NCBI RefSeq assembly: GCF_000878195.1
Contig: NZ_JXST01000017.1
Coordinates: 1 to 64,000, forward strand
From: Mycolicibacterium llatzerense
GTDB taxonomy: Bacteria; Actinomycetota; Actinomycetes; Mycobacteriales; Mycobacteriaceae
Length of the DNA stretch: 64,000 nucleotides
Reading direction: 5' to 3'
The translations under genes and the position numbers were made by a program. How positions within the stretch are numbered: the first letter of the stretch is position 1; the number at the start of each line of letters is the position of its first letter. Of the stretch, positions 1 to 9,689 are shown one piece after another. The notes beneath the pieces are model-generated. The model saw only the letters and a program-made list of their open reading frames with translations, was not told where the DNA came from and made no database searches.

Positions 1-180
1 ATGCCCATCCGGCGCCGCACCCGCGCCCAGACCCAAGCCCAGCGCGTCGCCTACGAACGCGCCCTCAACGAAGCCGACCTCCAAGCGATAGCGGCCGGCC
101 AAGAAGCCGCCGACCGACGCCACGCAGCCCGCGAAGCAGCCCGCGAGGCCGGCGAAAACGACAAACCACCACCGCACTGA
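1..180 (+). CDS. C-terminal fragment resembling a DUF222/HNH (13E12-type) protein, partial
   Basis: An open frame of 59 codons runs from the first base of the window to a TGA at 178-180. It is Arg/Ala/Glu-rich and ends NDKPPPH. The RRRTRAQ...AQRVAYERALNEAD pattern and a short proline tail recall the C-terminus of mycobacterial DUF222/HNH repeat proteins, which end after a basic helix. The ATG at base 1 is probably an internal codon, because the window edge cuts the gene. The family assignment rests on memory of the tail only. The HNH motif itself is not in view. Confidence 0.42.
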   Translation: MPIRRRTRAQTQAQRVAYERALNEADLQAIAAGQEAADRRHAAREAAREAGENDKPPPH

Positions 181-188
181 ACAAAACG

Positions 189-225
189 GAATGCCCCTGA
201 AAAATCACGACTTTCAGGGGTATTC
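189..225. terminator. Stem-loop after the first gene
   Basis: A 14-bp stem (189-202 with 212-225, one G.T pair at 193/221) encloses a 9-base loop. It begins 8 bases after the TGA of the first gene. There is no T tract, as is common for mycobacterial hairpin terminators. It probably ends transcription of the rightward gene. Confidence 0.5.
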
Positions 226-269
226 GCGCGGGTTCAACTCGGCTTGCGGGCCAAACGGCAGCATTCGAC

Positions 270-308
270 CTGGAGCTCGGGAGCTGGTGGCAGCTACCCG
301 AGCTCCAG
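270..308 (-). terminator. Hairpin just 3' of tRNA-Cys
   Basis: A perfect 12-bp inverted repeat (270-281 CTGGAGCTCGGG with 297-308) is extended by an inner AGCT/AGCT pair at 282-285 and 292-295, with one bulged base. It begins four bases beyond the CCA end of the leftward tRNA gene. It is therefore the likely terminator or processing hairpin of that transcript. Confidence 0.55.
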
Positions 309-311
309 TAG

Positions 312-385
312 TGGAGCGAGTGACGGGATTCGAACCCGTGTGAACGGCTTTGCAGGCCGGTGCCTAGCCACTCAGCCACACCCGC
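312..385 (-). tRNA. tRNA-Cys (anticodon GCA)
   Basis: On the minus strand the gene is 74 nt including an encoded CCA (312-314). The acceptor stem GCGGGTG pairs with CACTCGC with one G.U, the discriminator base is U, and the anticodon loop carries GCA (complement at 351-353). The T arm contains GGTTCGAAT. These are the standard identity features of bacterial tRNA-Cys. It decodes UGC/UGU. The DUF222-like remnant lies on its 3' side, a usual position for integrated DNA, but no duplicated tRNA end was found. Confidence 0.97.
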
Positions 386-445
386 ACTGATGACCACAGT
401 GCCAGCAGAGGCTGCGTGTGCCCATGGTTGGGATCGCGGTGATTA

Positions 446-1216
446 CTACCCCTCGCAGCACTCCCCCACCGGCCGACCCACCACCGGGCCGCCCTGCGGC
501 CAGCCGGCCGGCGAGTCCTCCCACGGCTCCTGACGTCCGTACGGGGTCAGATCCAGGAACGGATAGCCCACTGCCGAATGATCGAGCCCGCGCGCGTACG
601 CCGAATAGGTATGGAACACCTCGTCGCCGCGGCGCAGAAAGACGCTCGCACCGGGCCAGTCTCCGCGCAGGTCATCGTCGGTCCAGCCGTCGGCGTACAG
701 CTCGCCGAGCGACTTGTAGTTGTACTCGATCGGCGCCCGCGCCGGGTCGAGCGTCACGTGGAAGTCGTAGGTGAAGTCGCCGTCACGCGACGAGTACCAC
801 GGAAACGTCCAGCCGTGCTGGTCGCGGTACCGGGCGATGCTCGCGTAGGGCGCGCGAGACACGCACGCGAACGTGACACCCTTGCCGTGCAACAGCTTTC
901 GATCCTCGTCGGTGAACGTCAGATCGGCCGCGGCGGTGCAGCTCGGGCAGCCGGCATCGATCGCGTCGACCCACATGAAGTGGTGGATGTAGAGCTGGCT
1001 GCGACCCTCGAACATGTCAAGCAAGCTGACGGCGCCGTCGGGTCCGTCGAACACGTAGTTCTTCTCCATCTTCACCATCGGCAGCCGACGGCGTTCGGCG
1101 TTGACCGCGTCGCGCAGATGTGTCGCCTCCCGTTCCCTGGCGAGGAGCTTCGTGCGAGCCCCGATCCATTCCTCCCGGGTTACGACATCGGGGTAAGCGG
1201 TTGGTTGCGCGGGCAT
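446..1216 (-). CDS. DUF899 family protein, thioredoxin-like fold
   Basis: A 256-residue protein matching the DUF899 family, which has an AhpC/thioredoxin-like fold. A CPSC dicysteine follows the WVDAIDAG segment at residues 90-93, where thioredoxin-like proteins carry their redox pair. The C-terminal half is aromatic-rich. The frame stays open upstream, but the ATG at 1216 has a GAGGAG ribosome site 8 bases before it, and homology begins there (MPAQPTAYPDVVTREEW). The product is soluble, with no signal peptide. It is transcribed away from the mgtC-like gene. No substrate is known for the family, so a redox role is inference. Confidence 0.82.
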   Translation of the reverse strand: MPAQPTAYPDVVTREEWIGARTKLLAREREATHLRDAVNAERRRLPMVKMEKNYVFDGPDGAVSLLDMFEGRSQLYIHHFMWVDAIDAGCPSCTAAADLTFTDEDRKLLHGKGVTFACVSRAPYASIARYRDQHGWTFPWYSSRDGDFTYDFHVTLDPARAPIEYNYKSLGELYADGWTDDDLRGDWPGASVFLRRGDEVFHTYSAYARGLDHSAVGYPFLDLTPYGRQEPWEDSPAGWPQGGPVVGRPVGECCEG

Positions 1217-1301
1217 GGCATCACTCCTCGTCAGATATCGGCTCCATAAGACAGACTTCGACTCCCGCCAAAAGTCATCGGAGCGCGTTAGTTTGTCCCC
1301 C

Positions 1302-2033
1302 ATGGAATGGCTGGCAGATCCCGCCTTTTTCGGCGGGCCCGGGCAGGGCTCGCGGCAGATCATCGAACTCGTGGTCGCGTTCGGCCTGACCTCACTCATC
1401 GGACTGGAACGCGAAATCCAGGGCAAGAGCGCTGGTTTGCGCACACAGACCATCGTCGGCACGGCAGCGGCGCTGATCATGCTGGTGAGCAAGTACGGCT
1501 TCGGCGACGTGCTGACCCCAGGGCTGGTGGTCGTCGACCCGTCCCGCGTCGCGGCCCAGATCGTCTCGGGCATCGGCTTTCTCGGTGCGGGCATCATCAT
1601 CGTGCGCCGGGGCTCGGTGCATGGACTGACCACCGCGGCCTCGGTGTGGGAGTCGGCGGCGATCGGCATGGCGGCCGGTGCCGGCTTGCTGCTGCTGGCC
1701 AGCGTGATGACCGGGATGCACCTGCTGATCATCGTGGGGTTCATGCCGTTGGCCCGGCGGCTGGCCTCGCGCCTGGGCGCGACCGTCCGGCTCCACATCA
1801 CCTATGCAGACGACCGCGGTGTCCTACGGGACGTGTTGCAGGCGTGCGGCCGGCGTGACTGGCAGGTCACCGACTTGGAGACCGACCCCGCCGGCGAACC
1901 CCTCGAGGCGCCACCTGGCCACGTCGGTGTCCAGGTGACGCTGGCCGGTTCCGGGGTCATCGGGGCCGCCGCCGTGCTGGCTCAGGTCGAAGGGGTCATC
2001 GGTGTGCGTCAAATCACAGAAGATCCCGACTGA
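1302..2033 (+). CDS. mgtC: MgtC/SapB family membrane protein
   Basis: A 243-residue membrane protein. The N-terminal half (about residues 18-150) has several hydrophobic helices and the family signatures GLEREIQGKSAGLRTQT (residues 34-50) and GIGFLGAGIII. The C-terminal about 80 residues form a cytoplasmic ACT-like domain. MgtC proteins support survival at low magnesium and inside macrophages, probably by modulating ATP synthase or ion balance rather than transporting Mg. The start is the ATG at 1302; an in-frame TTG lies 9 bases upstream. It is divergent from the DUF899 gene with 85 bp between. No M-box-type long leader is present. Confidence 0.86.
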   Translation: MEWLADPAFFGGPGQGSRQIIELVVAFGLTSLIGLEREIQGKSAGLRTQTIVGTAAALIMLVSKYGFGDVLTPGLVVVDPSRVAAQIVSGIGFLGAGIIIVRRGSVHGLTTAASVWESAAIGMAAGAGLLLLASVMTGMHLLIIVGFMPLARRLASRLGATVRLHITYADDRGVLRDVLQACGRRDWQVTDLETDPAGEPLEAPPGHVGVQVTLAGSGVIGAAAVLAQVEGVIGVRQITEDPD

Positions 2034-2102
2034 CGCACGCGGAGGCGCGCCGGCACCCGATGTTCCTGTACGTTTCGCAGAACTAACGGGGTGACGGGAC
2101 GT

Positions 2103-3083
2103 ATGACGCGCGAATTGACTGATTCTGACTACTTGGCCGAGCTGGAGCCGGTAGCCGCCGACGCCCTCAACCAGCATCTGTCGAGGTCGGTGCACTGGTA
2201 TCCGCATGATTACGTGCCGTGGGCCAATGGGAAGAACTTCGCAGCGGCAGGCGGCGAGGAGTGGGATCCCGAGCAGTCACAACTGAGCGAGCTGGCCAAA
2301 GCCGCCATGATCACCAACCTGCTCACCGAAGACAACCTGCCGTCCTACCACCGCGAAGCCATGACGCATTTGTCGCTGGACAGCGCGTGGGGCACCTGGG
2401 TCAACCGCTGGACCGCCGAAGAGAACCGGCACGGCATCGCCCTCCGCGACTATCTGGTGGTGAACCGAGGGGTTGACCCGGTGGCACTGGAGCAAGCCCG
2501 GATGGAGCACGTAGCCAACGGATTTGCGCCGACCGCCGAAGAGGAAGAAGCCATCGGCGCCGGGGTGCTGATGGCCATCGTGTATCCGACGTTCCAGGAG
2601 CTGGCCACCCGAGTCAGCCATCGCAACACCGGCAAGGTCTGCAACGACCCGGTGGCTGACCGGCTGCTGCAACGGGTGGCGGCCGATGAGAACCTGCACA
2701 TGATCTTCTACCGCCAGATGAGTGCGGCAGCACTCGATCTGGCACCGGACCAGACCCTGCACTCGGTCGCCTCGGTGATCGAGAAGTTCCGGATGCCCGG
2801 CACAGGCATGCCGAACTTCCGGCGTTACGGCGTCCTGATGGCCAAGCACGGCATCTACGATCTGCGCCAGCATCTGGAGGAAGTCGTCCTGCCGCCGCTG
2901 CGCCAGTGGAAGATCTTCGATCGCACCGATTTCACCGCTCGCGGCGAGAAGCGCCGCGAAGAGCTGGCCGCCTACCTCGAGACCATGTCGAAGCAGGCCA
3001 GCAGGTTCGAGGAGCAACGCGACCGGCTGCTGGCACGGGAAGCTGCTCGCGCCGAGCAGCGCGATTCCGCCGTGGTGGGCTAG
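2103..3083 (+). CDS. desA: Acyl-ACP desaturase, DesA1-like
   Basis: A 326-residue soluble diiron desaturase. The metal ligands are visible in order: TEDNLPSYH (E76, H83), EENRH (106-110), FQEL (E166) and DENLH (195-199). It resembles mycobacterial DesA1 closely over the first 210 residues (PHDYVPW, WTAEENRHGIALRDYLVV). Such enzymes put a double bond into ACP-bound chains that feed mycolic acid or unsaturated fatty acid synthesis. It is probably a paralogue of the essential desA1, because the surroundings differ and the tail is Glu/Arg-rich. The ATG at 2103 was chosen; a GTG at 2091 would add four residues. Its stop overlaps the stop of the convergent exporter by four bases. Confidence 0.9.
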   Translation: MTRELTDSDYLAELEPVAADALNQHLSRSVHWYPHDYVPWANGKNFAAAGGEEWDPEQSQLSELAKAAMITNLLTEDNLPSYHREAMTHLSLDSAWGTWVNRWTAEENRHGIALRDYLVVNRGVDPVALEQARMEHVANGFAPTAEEEEAIGAGVLMAIVYPTFQELATRVSHRNTGKVCNDPVADRLLQRVAADENLHMIFYRQMSAAALDLAPDQTLHSVASVIEKFRMPGTGMPNFRRYGVLMAKHGIYDLRQHLEEVVLPPLRQWKIFDRTDFTARGEKRREELAAYLETMSKQASRFEEQRDRLLAREAARAEQRDSAVVG

Positions 3084-4483
3084 CTGCGGCTCCCCTGGCC
3101 GGCCCGATACGACGCCACACACCCCAGCGCAGCCAAGCCGGCGAATACCGCGAACAACCAACTGGCGCCGACTGCGTCGGGCCGATCTACCGTGTTGACG
3201 ACGATGCCGGCCAGCCCGGCACCAAAAGCTCCGCAGATCAGCTGAACGGTGTTGATCGCTGCCGCGGCCACCGTCCCTTCCGCGGGATCGTCGACCCGGC
3301 CCATGGCCCACACCGACAGGTGGGGCCATGCCATGCCGACGCCGATCCCGGTGACCAGAAGCGACAGCGCCCAGACGCCGACAACTGCGGGTGAGGCGCC
3401 ATCGACCTGGCTGAGCGCGGCAGCACCGAGTCCGATCCCCATCACCAACGGCGCCACCGCCACGATGCGCACCACCCGAGCGGGTGTGGTGACCGAGGCG
3501 CTGACGATCTCGCTGACCGTCCAGCCCACACTCAGCGCCACGGCGAGAAAGCCCGCCGTCAACGGCACCAGGCCGGCCAGGCGCTGGCCGTAGAGCGGCA
3601 CGTACATATCGGCCATGGTGGCCGCCATCAGCACGCCCAGGGTCACATAGATCCACTTGAACGGGCCCGGCCCGTAAGCGGTCTGAGGCAGTACGCGCAC
3701 GGACATCCGCCGGTCCACGACGACGAACACTCCGACCAGCGCGACGCCGCCGGCCAGCAGCACCACCATGAGCGGCACGCTGCGCTGGATGCCGGCGACG
3801 CTGATCGCCATGGCCGCCGATCCGAGAATCATCAACGACCACACCGGAATCCGCAGCGGCACGCGCACGTGGTCGGCGGACCTGCCCGGCAGACTCAACG
3901 GCACTAGGACCATCACCGCCACGGTCAGGATGGCCAGCGCGCCGAATGCCCAGCGCCACACACCCAACTGCGCGAACAAGCCCCCGGACGAGGGGCCGAG
4001 CAGTGTCCCGACACCCCACATCGCCGACACCAGCGCCGACGCCTTCGGCCAAAGCGATTGCGGCAGAGCCGTATTGATCACCGCGTAGCCCAGCCCGGCC
4101 AGCGTGCCGCCCGCAGCGCCCTGCACGACGCGCCCCGCCAGCATCACCTCCATGGTCGGTGCCAGGGCACACACGACGCTGCCGAGCGCAAAAACACTGA
4201 ACCCCAACACATATGCCTGCCTCGGACCGAAGCGGGCCACCATGGCGCTGACCGTCGTCGCCGCCATCACCGACGCCACCAGGTACACCGTGGTGACCCA
4301 GGCATACAGCCGTCCGCCGCCGATGTCGGTTACCGCGCTGGGCAGCAGGCTGATGGTCAGGAACTCGTTGGTCGCGTACAGCGCAACACCGCCGGCCAGC
4401 ACCGTCGACGCACCCAGATACTTGGGACCGAGCAGCTCCCGCCAGCTGCCTGCGGTCACGGTTCCGGCGTGCGTGTCGGTCAC
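3080..4483 (-). CDS. MFS drug-efflux-type transporter (Rv1634-like)
   Basis: A 467-residue polytopic inner-membrane protein of the major facilitator superfamily, with about 12-14 hydrophobic helices. Typical loop motifs are present, including ARFGPRQAYVLGF between helices 2 and 3 and GRVVQGAAGG in the antiporter-type motif C region. Its position directly downstream of uvrB matches the putative drug exporter Rv1634 of M. tuberculosis (about 470 residues). The substrate cannot be read from the sequence. The ATG at 4483 is 46 bases before the uvrB reading direction ends, so the two genes are separate. It converges on desA with a shared CTAG at the stops. Confidence 0.88.
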   Translation of the reverse strand: MTDTHAGTVTAGSWRELLGPKYLGASTVLAGGVALYATNEFLTISLLPSAVTDIGGGRLYAWVTTVYLVASVMAATTVSAMVARFGPRQAYVLGFSVFALGSVVCALAPTMEVMLAGRVVQGAAGGTLAGLGYAVINTALPQSLWPKASALVSAMWGVGTLLGPSSGGLFAQLGVWRWAFGALAILTVAVMVLVPLSLPGRSADHVRVPLRIPVWSLMILGSAAMAISVAGIQRSVPLMVVLLAGGVALVGVFVVVDRRMSVRVLPQTAYGPGPFKWIYVTLGVLMAATMADMYVPLYGQRLAGLVPLTAGFLAVALSVGWTVSEIVSASVTTPARVVRIVAVAPLVMGIGLGAAALSQVDGASPAVVGVWALSLLVTGIGVGMAWPHLSVWAMGRVDDPAEGTVAAAAINTVQLICGAFGAGLAGIVVNTVDRPDAVGASWLFAVFAGLAALGCVASYRAGQGSRS

Positions 4484-4528
4484 GTCGGCGACGCTAGAGG
4501 CTCAACCACGGTTGAGGTCAAGGAGCGG

Positions 4529-6688
<2,160 letters not shown>

Positions 6689-6848
6689 GGATACCAGGGT
6701 AGAGGCGGGCACCGACATCGTCCTCCGTGGCGTTTCGCCGACGCGATGACGCCACAAAACCGCCCATAGCATTGCCGCTGGTCAAGGTTCACACTGTAAC
6801 CACGCAGCGATCTCTCAGCTGTCCGCCATTCAGGAATGAGGAATCGCC

Positions 6849-7196
6849 ATGCAGACCACCCTGCGCACCACAATCGCGACAGCAACCGCCCTTATAGCGG
6901 CTTTTGCTCTCGCGGTGCCCGCCGTCGCCACGCCGAAGAATCCGACTCCGAAACCAATATCCGAAGCAAGGATCAAGTCCGAGTGCCAGGACCCTGATCT
7001 GGGTGGCGTCTACGGAACGACGATGGTCGGCAACGATCGCAAATCGACCTGCGACTACCTCTCCGGCGGCGAGTACTGCAGCGATGAGTACATCAACGGG
7101 GTGTTCCAGAACACCGTCTGCGGGCGCACGAACCCGACCGCACCCGGCGCCACGCGGCCCGCACCCGCTCAGGCGCCGAGTATCTCGTCCCCTTGA
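6849..7196 (+). CDS. Small secreted protein with four cysteines
   Basis: A 115-residue protein with a clear Sec signal peptide: a short basic start, a hydrophobic core rich in Ala/Leu (residues 10-25), and a probable cleavage after AVPAVA. The mature part has four cysteines (in ECQDPD, TCDY, EYCSDE and TVCGR) that could form two disulfides, and a Pro/Ala-rich tail. A GAGGAA ribosome site lies nine bases before the ATG. Small Cys-containing exported proteins of this kind are common in mycobacteria, and I do not recognise a named family. It is monocistronic and divergent from uvrB. Confidence 0.75.
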   Translation: MQTTLRTTIATATALIAAFALAVPAVATPKNPTPKPISEARIKSECQDPDLGGVYGTTMVGNDRKSTCDYLSGGEYCSDEYINGVFQNTVCGRTNPTAPGATRPAPAQAPSISSP

Positions 7197-7286
7197 CGCT
7201 CAGCACCATAGACTCAGGCTATCCACCCGCCAAAGCATGAAACGTTCAATCTGACCGCCGGCACGAATACCGATCCCAAGGGCATC

Positions 7287-7727
7287 GTGCGGGCTGTCGA
7301 CGTGTACCGAGTCGAGCCGTGGGGCCTCTACATGGCGCGTCCCACCCCCGGCCGGCCGCAGTTCCACTACCTGGAGTCGTGGCTGCTGCCCTCGATCGGC
7401 CTGCGTGCCAGCATCTTCCATTTCAATCCCGGGCACGAGCGCGACCAGGACTTCTACCTCGACGTCGGCCGGTTCACCGCCGGCGAACGAGTCTGGACGT
7501 CCGAGGACCACTACCTGGACCTGGTGGTGCGGTCCGGGGTCGGCGTCGAACTGGAGGACGTCGACGAGCTACTCGACGCGGTACGTCACCACCTGGTGAG
7601 CACCGACGACGGTGAACGCGCCATCACCACAGCGACCGCCGCCATCGACGGGTTGGCCCGGCACGACTACCAGCTGGGTGATTGGCTAGCCAGTCTCGGT
7701 ATGCCACTGACCTGGCGCAACAGGTAA
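7287..7727 (+). CDS. DUF402 domain protein (Rv1632c-like)
   Basis: A soluble DUF402 protein of at least 146 residues, found between coaE and uvrB as in M. tuberculosis. DUF402 folds act as nucleotide or phosphate hydrolases in some relatives; the PGHERDQDFYLDVGRF and DHYLDL acidic segments are the family's conserved core. The first canonical start in the frame is the GTG at 7287. However, the preceding codons from 7221 read IHPPKHETFNLTAGTNTDPKGI, which looks like authentic DUF402 N-terminal sequence, and there is no ATG, GTG or TTG before the stop at 7209. The true start is thus uncertain. The TAA overlaps the next gene as TAATG. Confidence 0.84.
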   Translation: MRAVDVYRVEPWGLYMARPTPGRPQFHYLESWLLPSIGLRASIFHFNPGHERDQDFYLDVGRFTAGERVWTSEDHYLDLVVRSGVGVELEDVDELLDAVRHHLVSTDDGERAITTATAAIDGLARHDYQLGDWLASLGMPLTWRNR

Positions 7728-8317
7728 TGTCAACAACCATGACATCGATCAGGCGCGGACGGATGGCCGCGGCATCGCTGGCGTGCGCCACCGCAGTGGT
7801 CACGAGCACCCCCCTGTTTTTCGCCGCGACGTCGGCCGCAGACCCGGCGCCCCCCGCCCCGCCTGCACCGGCGGTTCCGGCCGGCGACAGCGCGCCGCCC
7901 AGCCCGGGGCCGCACAACGTCACCTATCGGGCCCGGATCGACGGGGTGTCCCGCGGCACGCTGGTGACCTACCGGCTCACCGATACCCAGCTCAATTCGG
8001 CGACGCCGTCACTGCTTCCCGGCGAGATGTTCGAGGCGTCCGCTGTCCTCAACTCCCCGGCGAACGCCGGTATGCAGGTGTCGATCCAGTGGCCGTACTC
8101 AGCCAGCCTGCACTGCGAGATCCTGGTCGACGACGAGATCGTGGCCCAGGCCGACCAGTTCGTCGCCCCGCGTCTGACACCGCAGCGCCAGGACCCCGGC
8201 TACGGCGTCCTGAGCTGTGGTTCCGTGACCGACTTCGATCCCAGCCAGCAGTACAGCGCCGAACTGCCCGGCACCCCCGCGACACCGGCACCGGCTGCTG
8301 CAGCGGCTGCGCGCTAA
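7727..8317 (+). CDS. Exported MmpS-like protein
   Basis: A 196-residue protein with an N-terminal hydrophobic signal or anchor (residues about 15-35), a Pro/Ala linker, and a beta-rich C-terminal domain (NVTYRARIDG to VLSCGS) containing two cysteines. The arrangement of anchor, linker, small beta-sandwich and disulfide is like MmpS proteins that partner MmpL lipid exporters, but no mmpL is nearby and identity is not close. The ATG at 7727 overlaps the DUF402 stop (TAATG), implying translational coupling; an ATG at 7739 is the alternative. It converges on coaE, sharing the four bases at 8314-8317. Confidence 0.72.
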   Translation: MSTTMTSIRRGRMAAASLACATAVVTSTPLFFAATSAADPAPPAPPAPAVPAGDSAPPSPGPHNVTYRARIDGVSRGTLVTYRLTDTQLNSATPSLLPGEMFEASAVLNSPANAGMQVSIQWPYSASLHCEILVDDEIVAQADQFVAPRLTPQRQDPGYGVLSCGSVTDFDPSQQYSAELPGTPATPAPAAAAAAR

Positions 8318-9528
8318 GGGCGCCAACCGGTTTCGTCAGCCCAGGCCCAGGCCCGTCGGTATGCGCCGGCGAGCCAGGGCTCCTTGGCGTCGGCGTATTC
8401 CCCGCTGGTGGCCGGCGCGGCGGCCATCGCGTCGTGCTTGAGGGCGAGGTACTCGAGGCGCTCTTCCGGGTTGGCGGCGATCCACGCCAGGAACAGCAAC
8501 GCGAACTGCTGCCCGGGCCAACCGTCGACCCGGATGTGCACGTTCGTCGGTCGTCCGGGATCGGCCGAGGCGTGAAAACGCTTCTGCCACAGGGCCTTGT
8601 CGTCGGAATGGTCGAATTCGGCGACGGTGCTGCGGGCGTCGTCCTTCGCGACGTCATCGGTGATGTCCGCGTTCCGCGGGTAGCCGGCCGTCAACAGTAG
8701 GTCGGTGAGCTCGTCGGCCACCTCCAGCGACTGCACGGTCACCTGGATGTCGATGACGTCCTTGGCGTCCAGATCCGGCACCGCTGTCGACCCGATGTGA
8801 TCGACCCGCACCGCCCGGTGCCCGCACGTGGTGCTCAGCCGGGCCACGATCCGGCTGGCCTGCTCGGGCCACGTCTCGTCATACGACACCACCGCCGGCG
8901 CGACGGTGGCCGGTACCCCGGATTGCACGTTGCGTGCGAACGGAACGATCCGCTGCTCCCACAGCTCACGGGCCTTGGCAGCCAGTTCCTCGGCACTGCC
9001 GTGGTTGTCCAGCCAGACGTCCGCTACGGCCTGCCGCTGTTCGATGGTCGCCTGCGCCGCGATCCGCGCGCGGGCGTCGTCCTCCGAGAAGCCGCGGTAC
9101 TCGATCAGTCGCGCGACGCGCACATCTTCCTCGGCGTGCACCATCACGACCAACGGGAACAGTGGCGCCATCTGCGACTCGACGAGCAACGGAATGTCTT
9201 CCACCACAACAGAACCCACCGGCGCGGCGTCGATGAGCTCGGCACGGCGCTTGCCGACGAGCGGGTGCACGATGCCGTTGAGGGTCTTGCGCTTCTCCTC
9301 GTCGCTGAACGCCACCGCGGCCAGCGCCGGCCGGTTGAGCGAACCGTCAGGCAACAGGATGTCCTCGCCGAACGCCTTGACCAGGGCGGCCAGGCCCTCG
9401 GTGCCGGGCTCCACCACCTCACGGGCGATGACGTCGCCGTCGACGATGATGCCGCCCGCGGCCGCGAAGGTCGATGACACAGTGGATTTTCCGGCGCCGA
9501 TGCCGCCGCTCAGTCCGATACGAAGCAC
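8314..9528 (-). CDS. coaE: Dephospho-CoA kinase fused to a GrpB domain
   Basis: A 404-residue two-domain protein. Residues 1-200 are dephospho-CoA kinase, with P-loop GGIGAGKST (8-16), the DGD segment after the second strand and the LID Arg region. It performs the last step of CoA synthesis (3'-phosphorylation of dephospho-CoA by ATP). Residues about 215-400 are a GrpB/UPF0157 nucleotidyltransferase-like domain (YDETWPEQASRI, HIGSTAVPDLDAKDVIDI). This fusion is typical of mycobacteria (407 residues in M. tuberculosis), where the extra domain is said to aid folding or regulate activity. It is downstream of rpsA but separated from it by a strong terminator. Confidence 0.97.
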   Translation of the reverse strand: MLRIGLSGGIGAGKSTVSSTFAAAGGIIVDGDVIAREVVEPGTEGLAALVKAFGEDILLPDGSLNRPALAAVAFSDEEKRKTLNGIVHPLVGKRRAELIDAAPVGSVVVEDIPLLVESQMAPLFPLVVMVHAEEDVRVARLIEYRGFSEDDARARIAAQATIEQRQAVADVWLDNHGSAEELAAKARELWEQRIVPFARNVQSGVPATVAPAVVSYDETWPEQASRIVARLSTTCGHRAVRVDHIGSTAVPDLDAKDVIDIQVTVQSLEVADELTDLLLTAGYPRNADITDDVAKDDARSTVAEFDHSDDKALWQKRFHASADPGRPTNVHIRVDGWPGQQFALLFLAWIAANPEERLEYLALKHDAMAAAPATSGEYADAKEPWLAGAYRRAWAWADETGWRP

Positions 9529-9572
9529 CGGGACAGTCTGTCAGGGCGCTTTTGAATGAGATCAGGCACCCG

Positions 9573-9629
9573 CGAACGTGAAGTAGATCGCGAGTTTTCG
9601 CCGAATCTTCGCGATCGTCTTCACGTTCG
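9573..9629. repeat. 57-bp palindromic element, copy A
   Basis: Outer arms CGAACGTGAAG (9573-9583) and CTTCACGTTCG (9619-9629) are perfect inverted repeats. An inner pair GATCGCGA (9586-9593) and TCGCGATC (9609-9616) continues the stem after two mismatches. The whole is 57 bp, the same length and outer sequence as the copies at 21687 and 22912. It lies between the rpsA terminator and the coaE start. Confidence 0.85.
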
Positions 9630-9643
9630 AGGCCCGGAAACGA

Positions 9644-9680
9644 CAAACGCCCCGACTCGCCAAGCGAGTCGGGGCGTTTG
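9644..9680 (-). terminator. Strong terminator of rpsA
   Basis: A perfect 17-bp stem (9644-9660 with 9664-9680) with a three-base loop starts ten bases beyond the rpsA stop in the leftward direction. In that direction it is followed by TCGTTTCC. This is the best rho-independent-like terminator in the window and separates rpsA from coaE. Confidence 0.9.
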
Positions 9681-9689
9681 TTGAACTAC

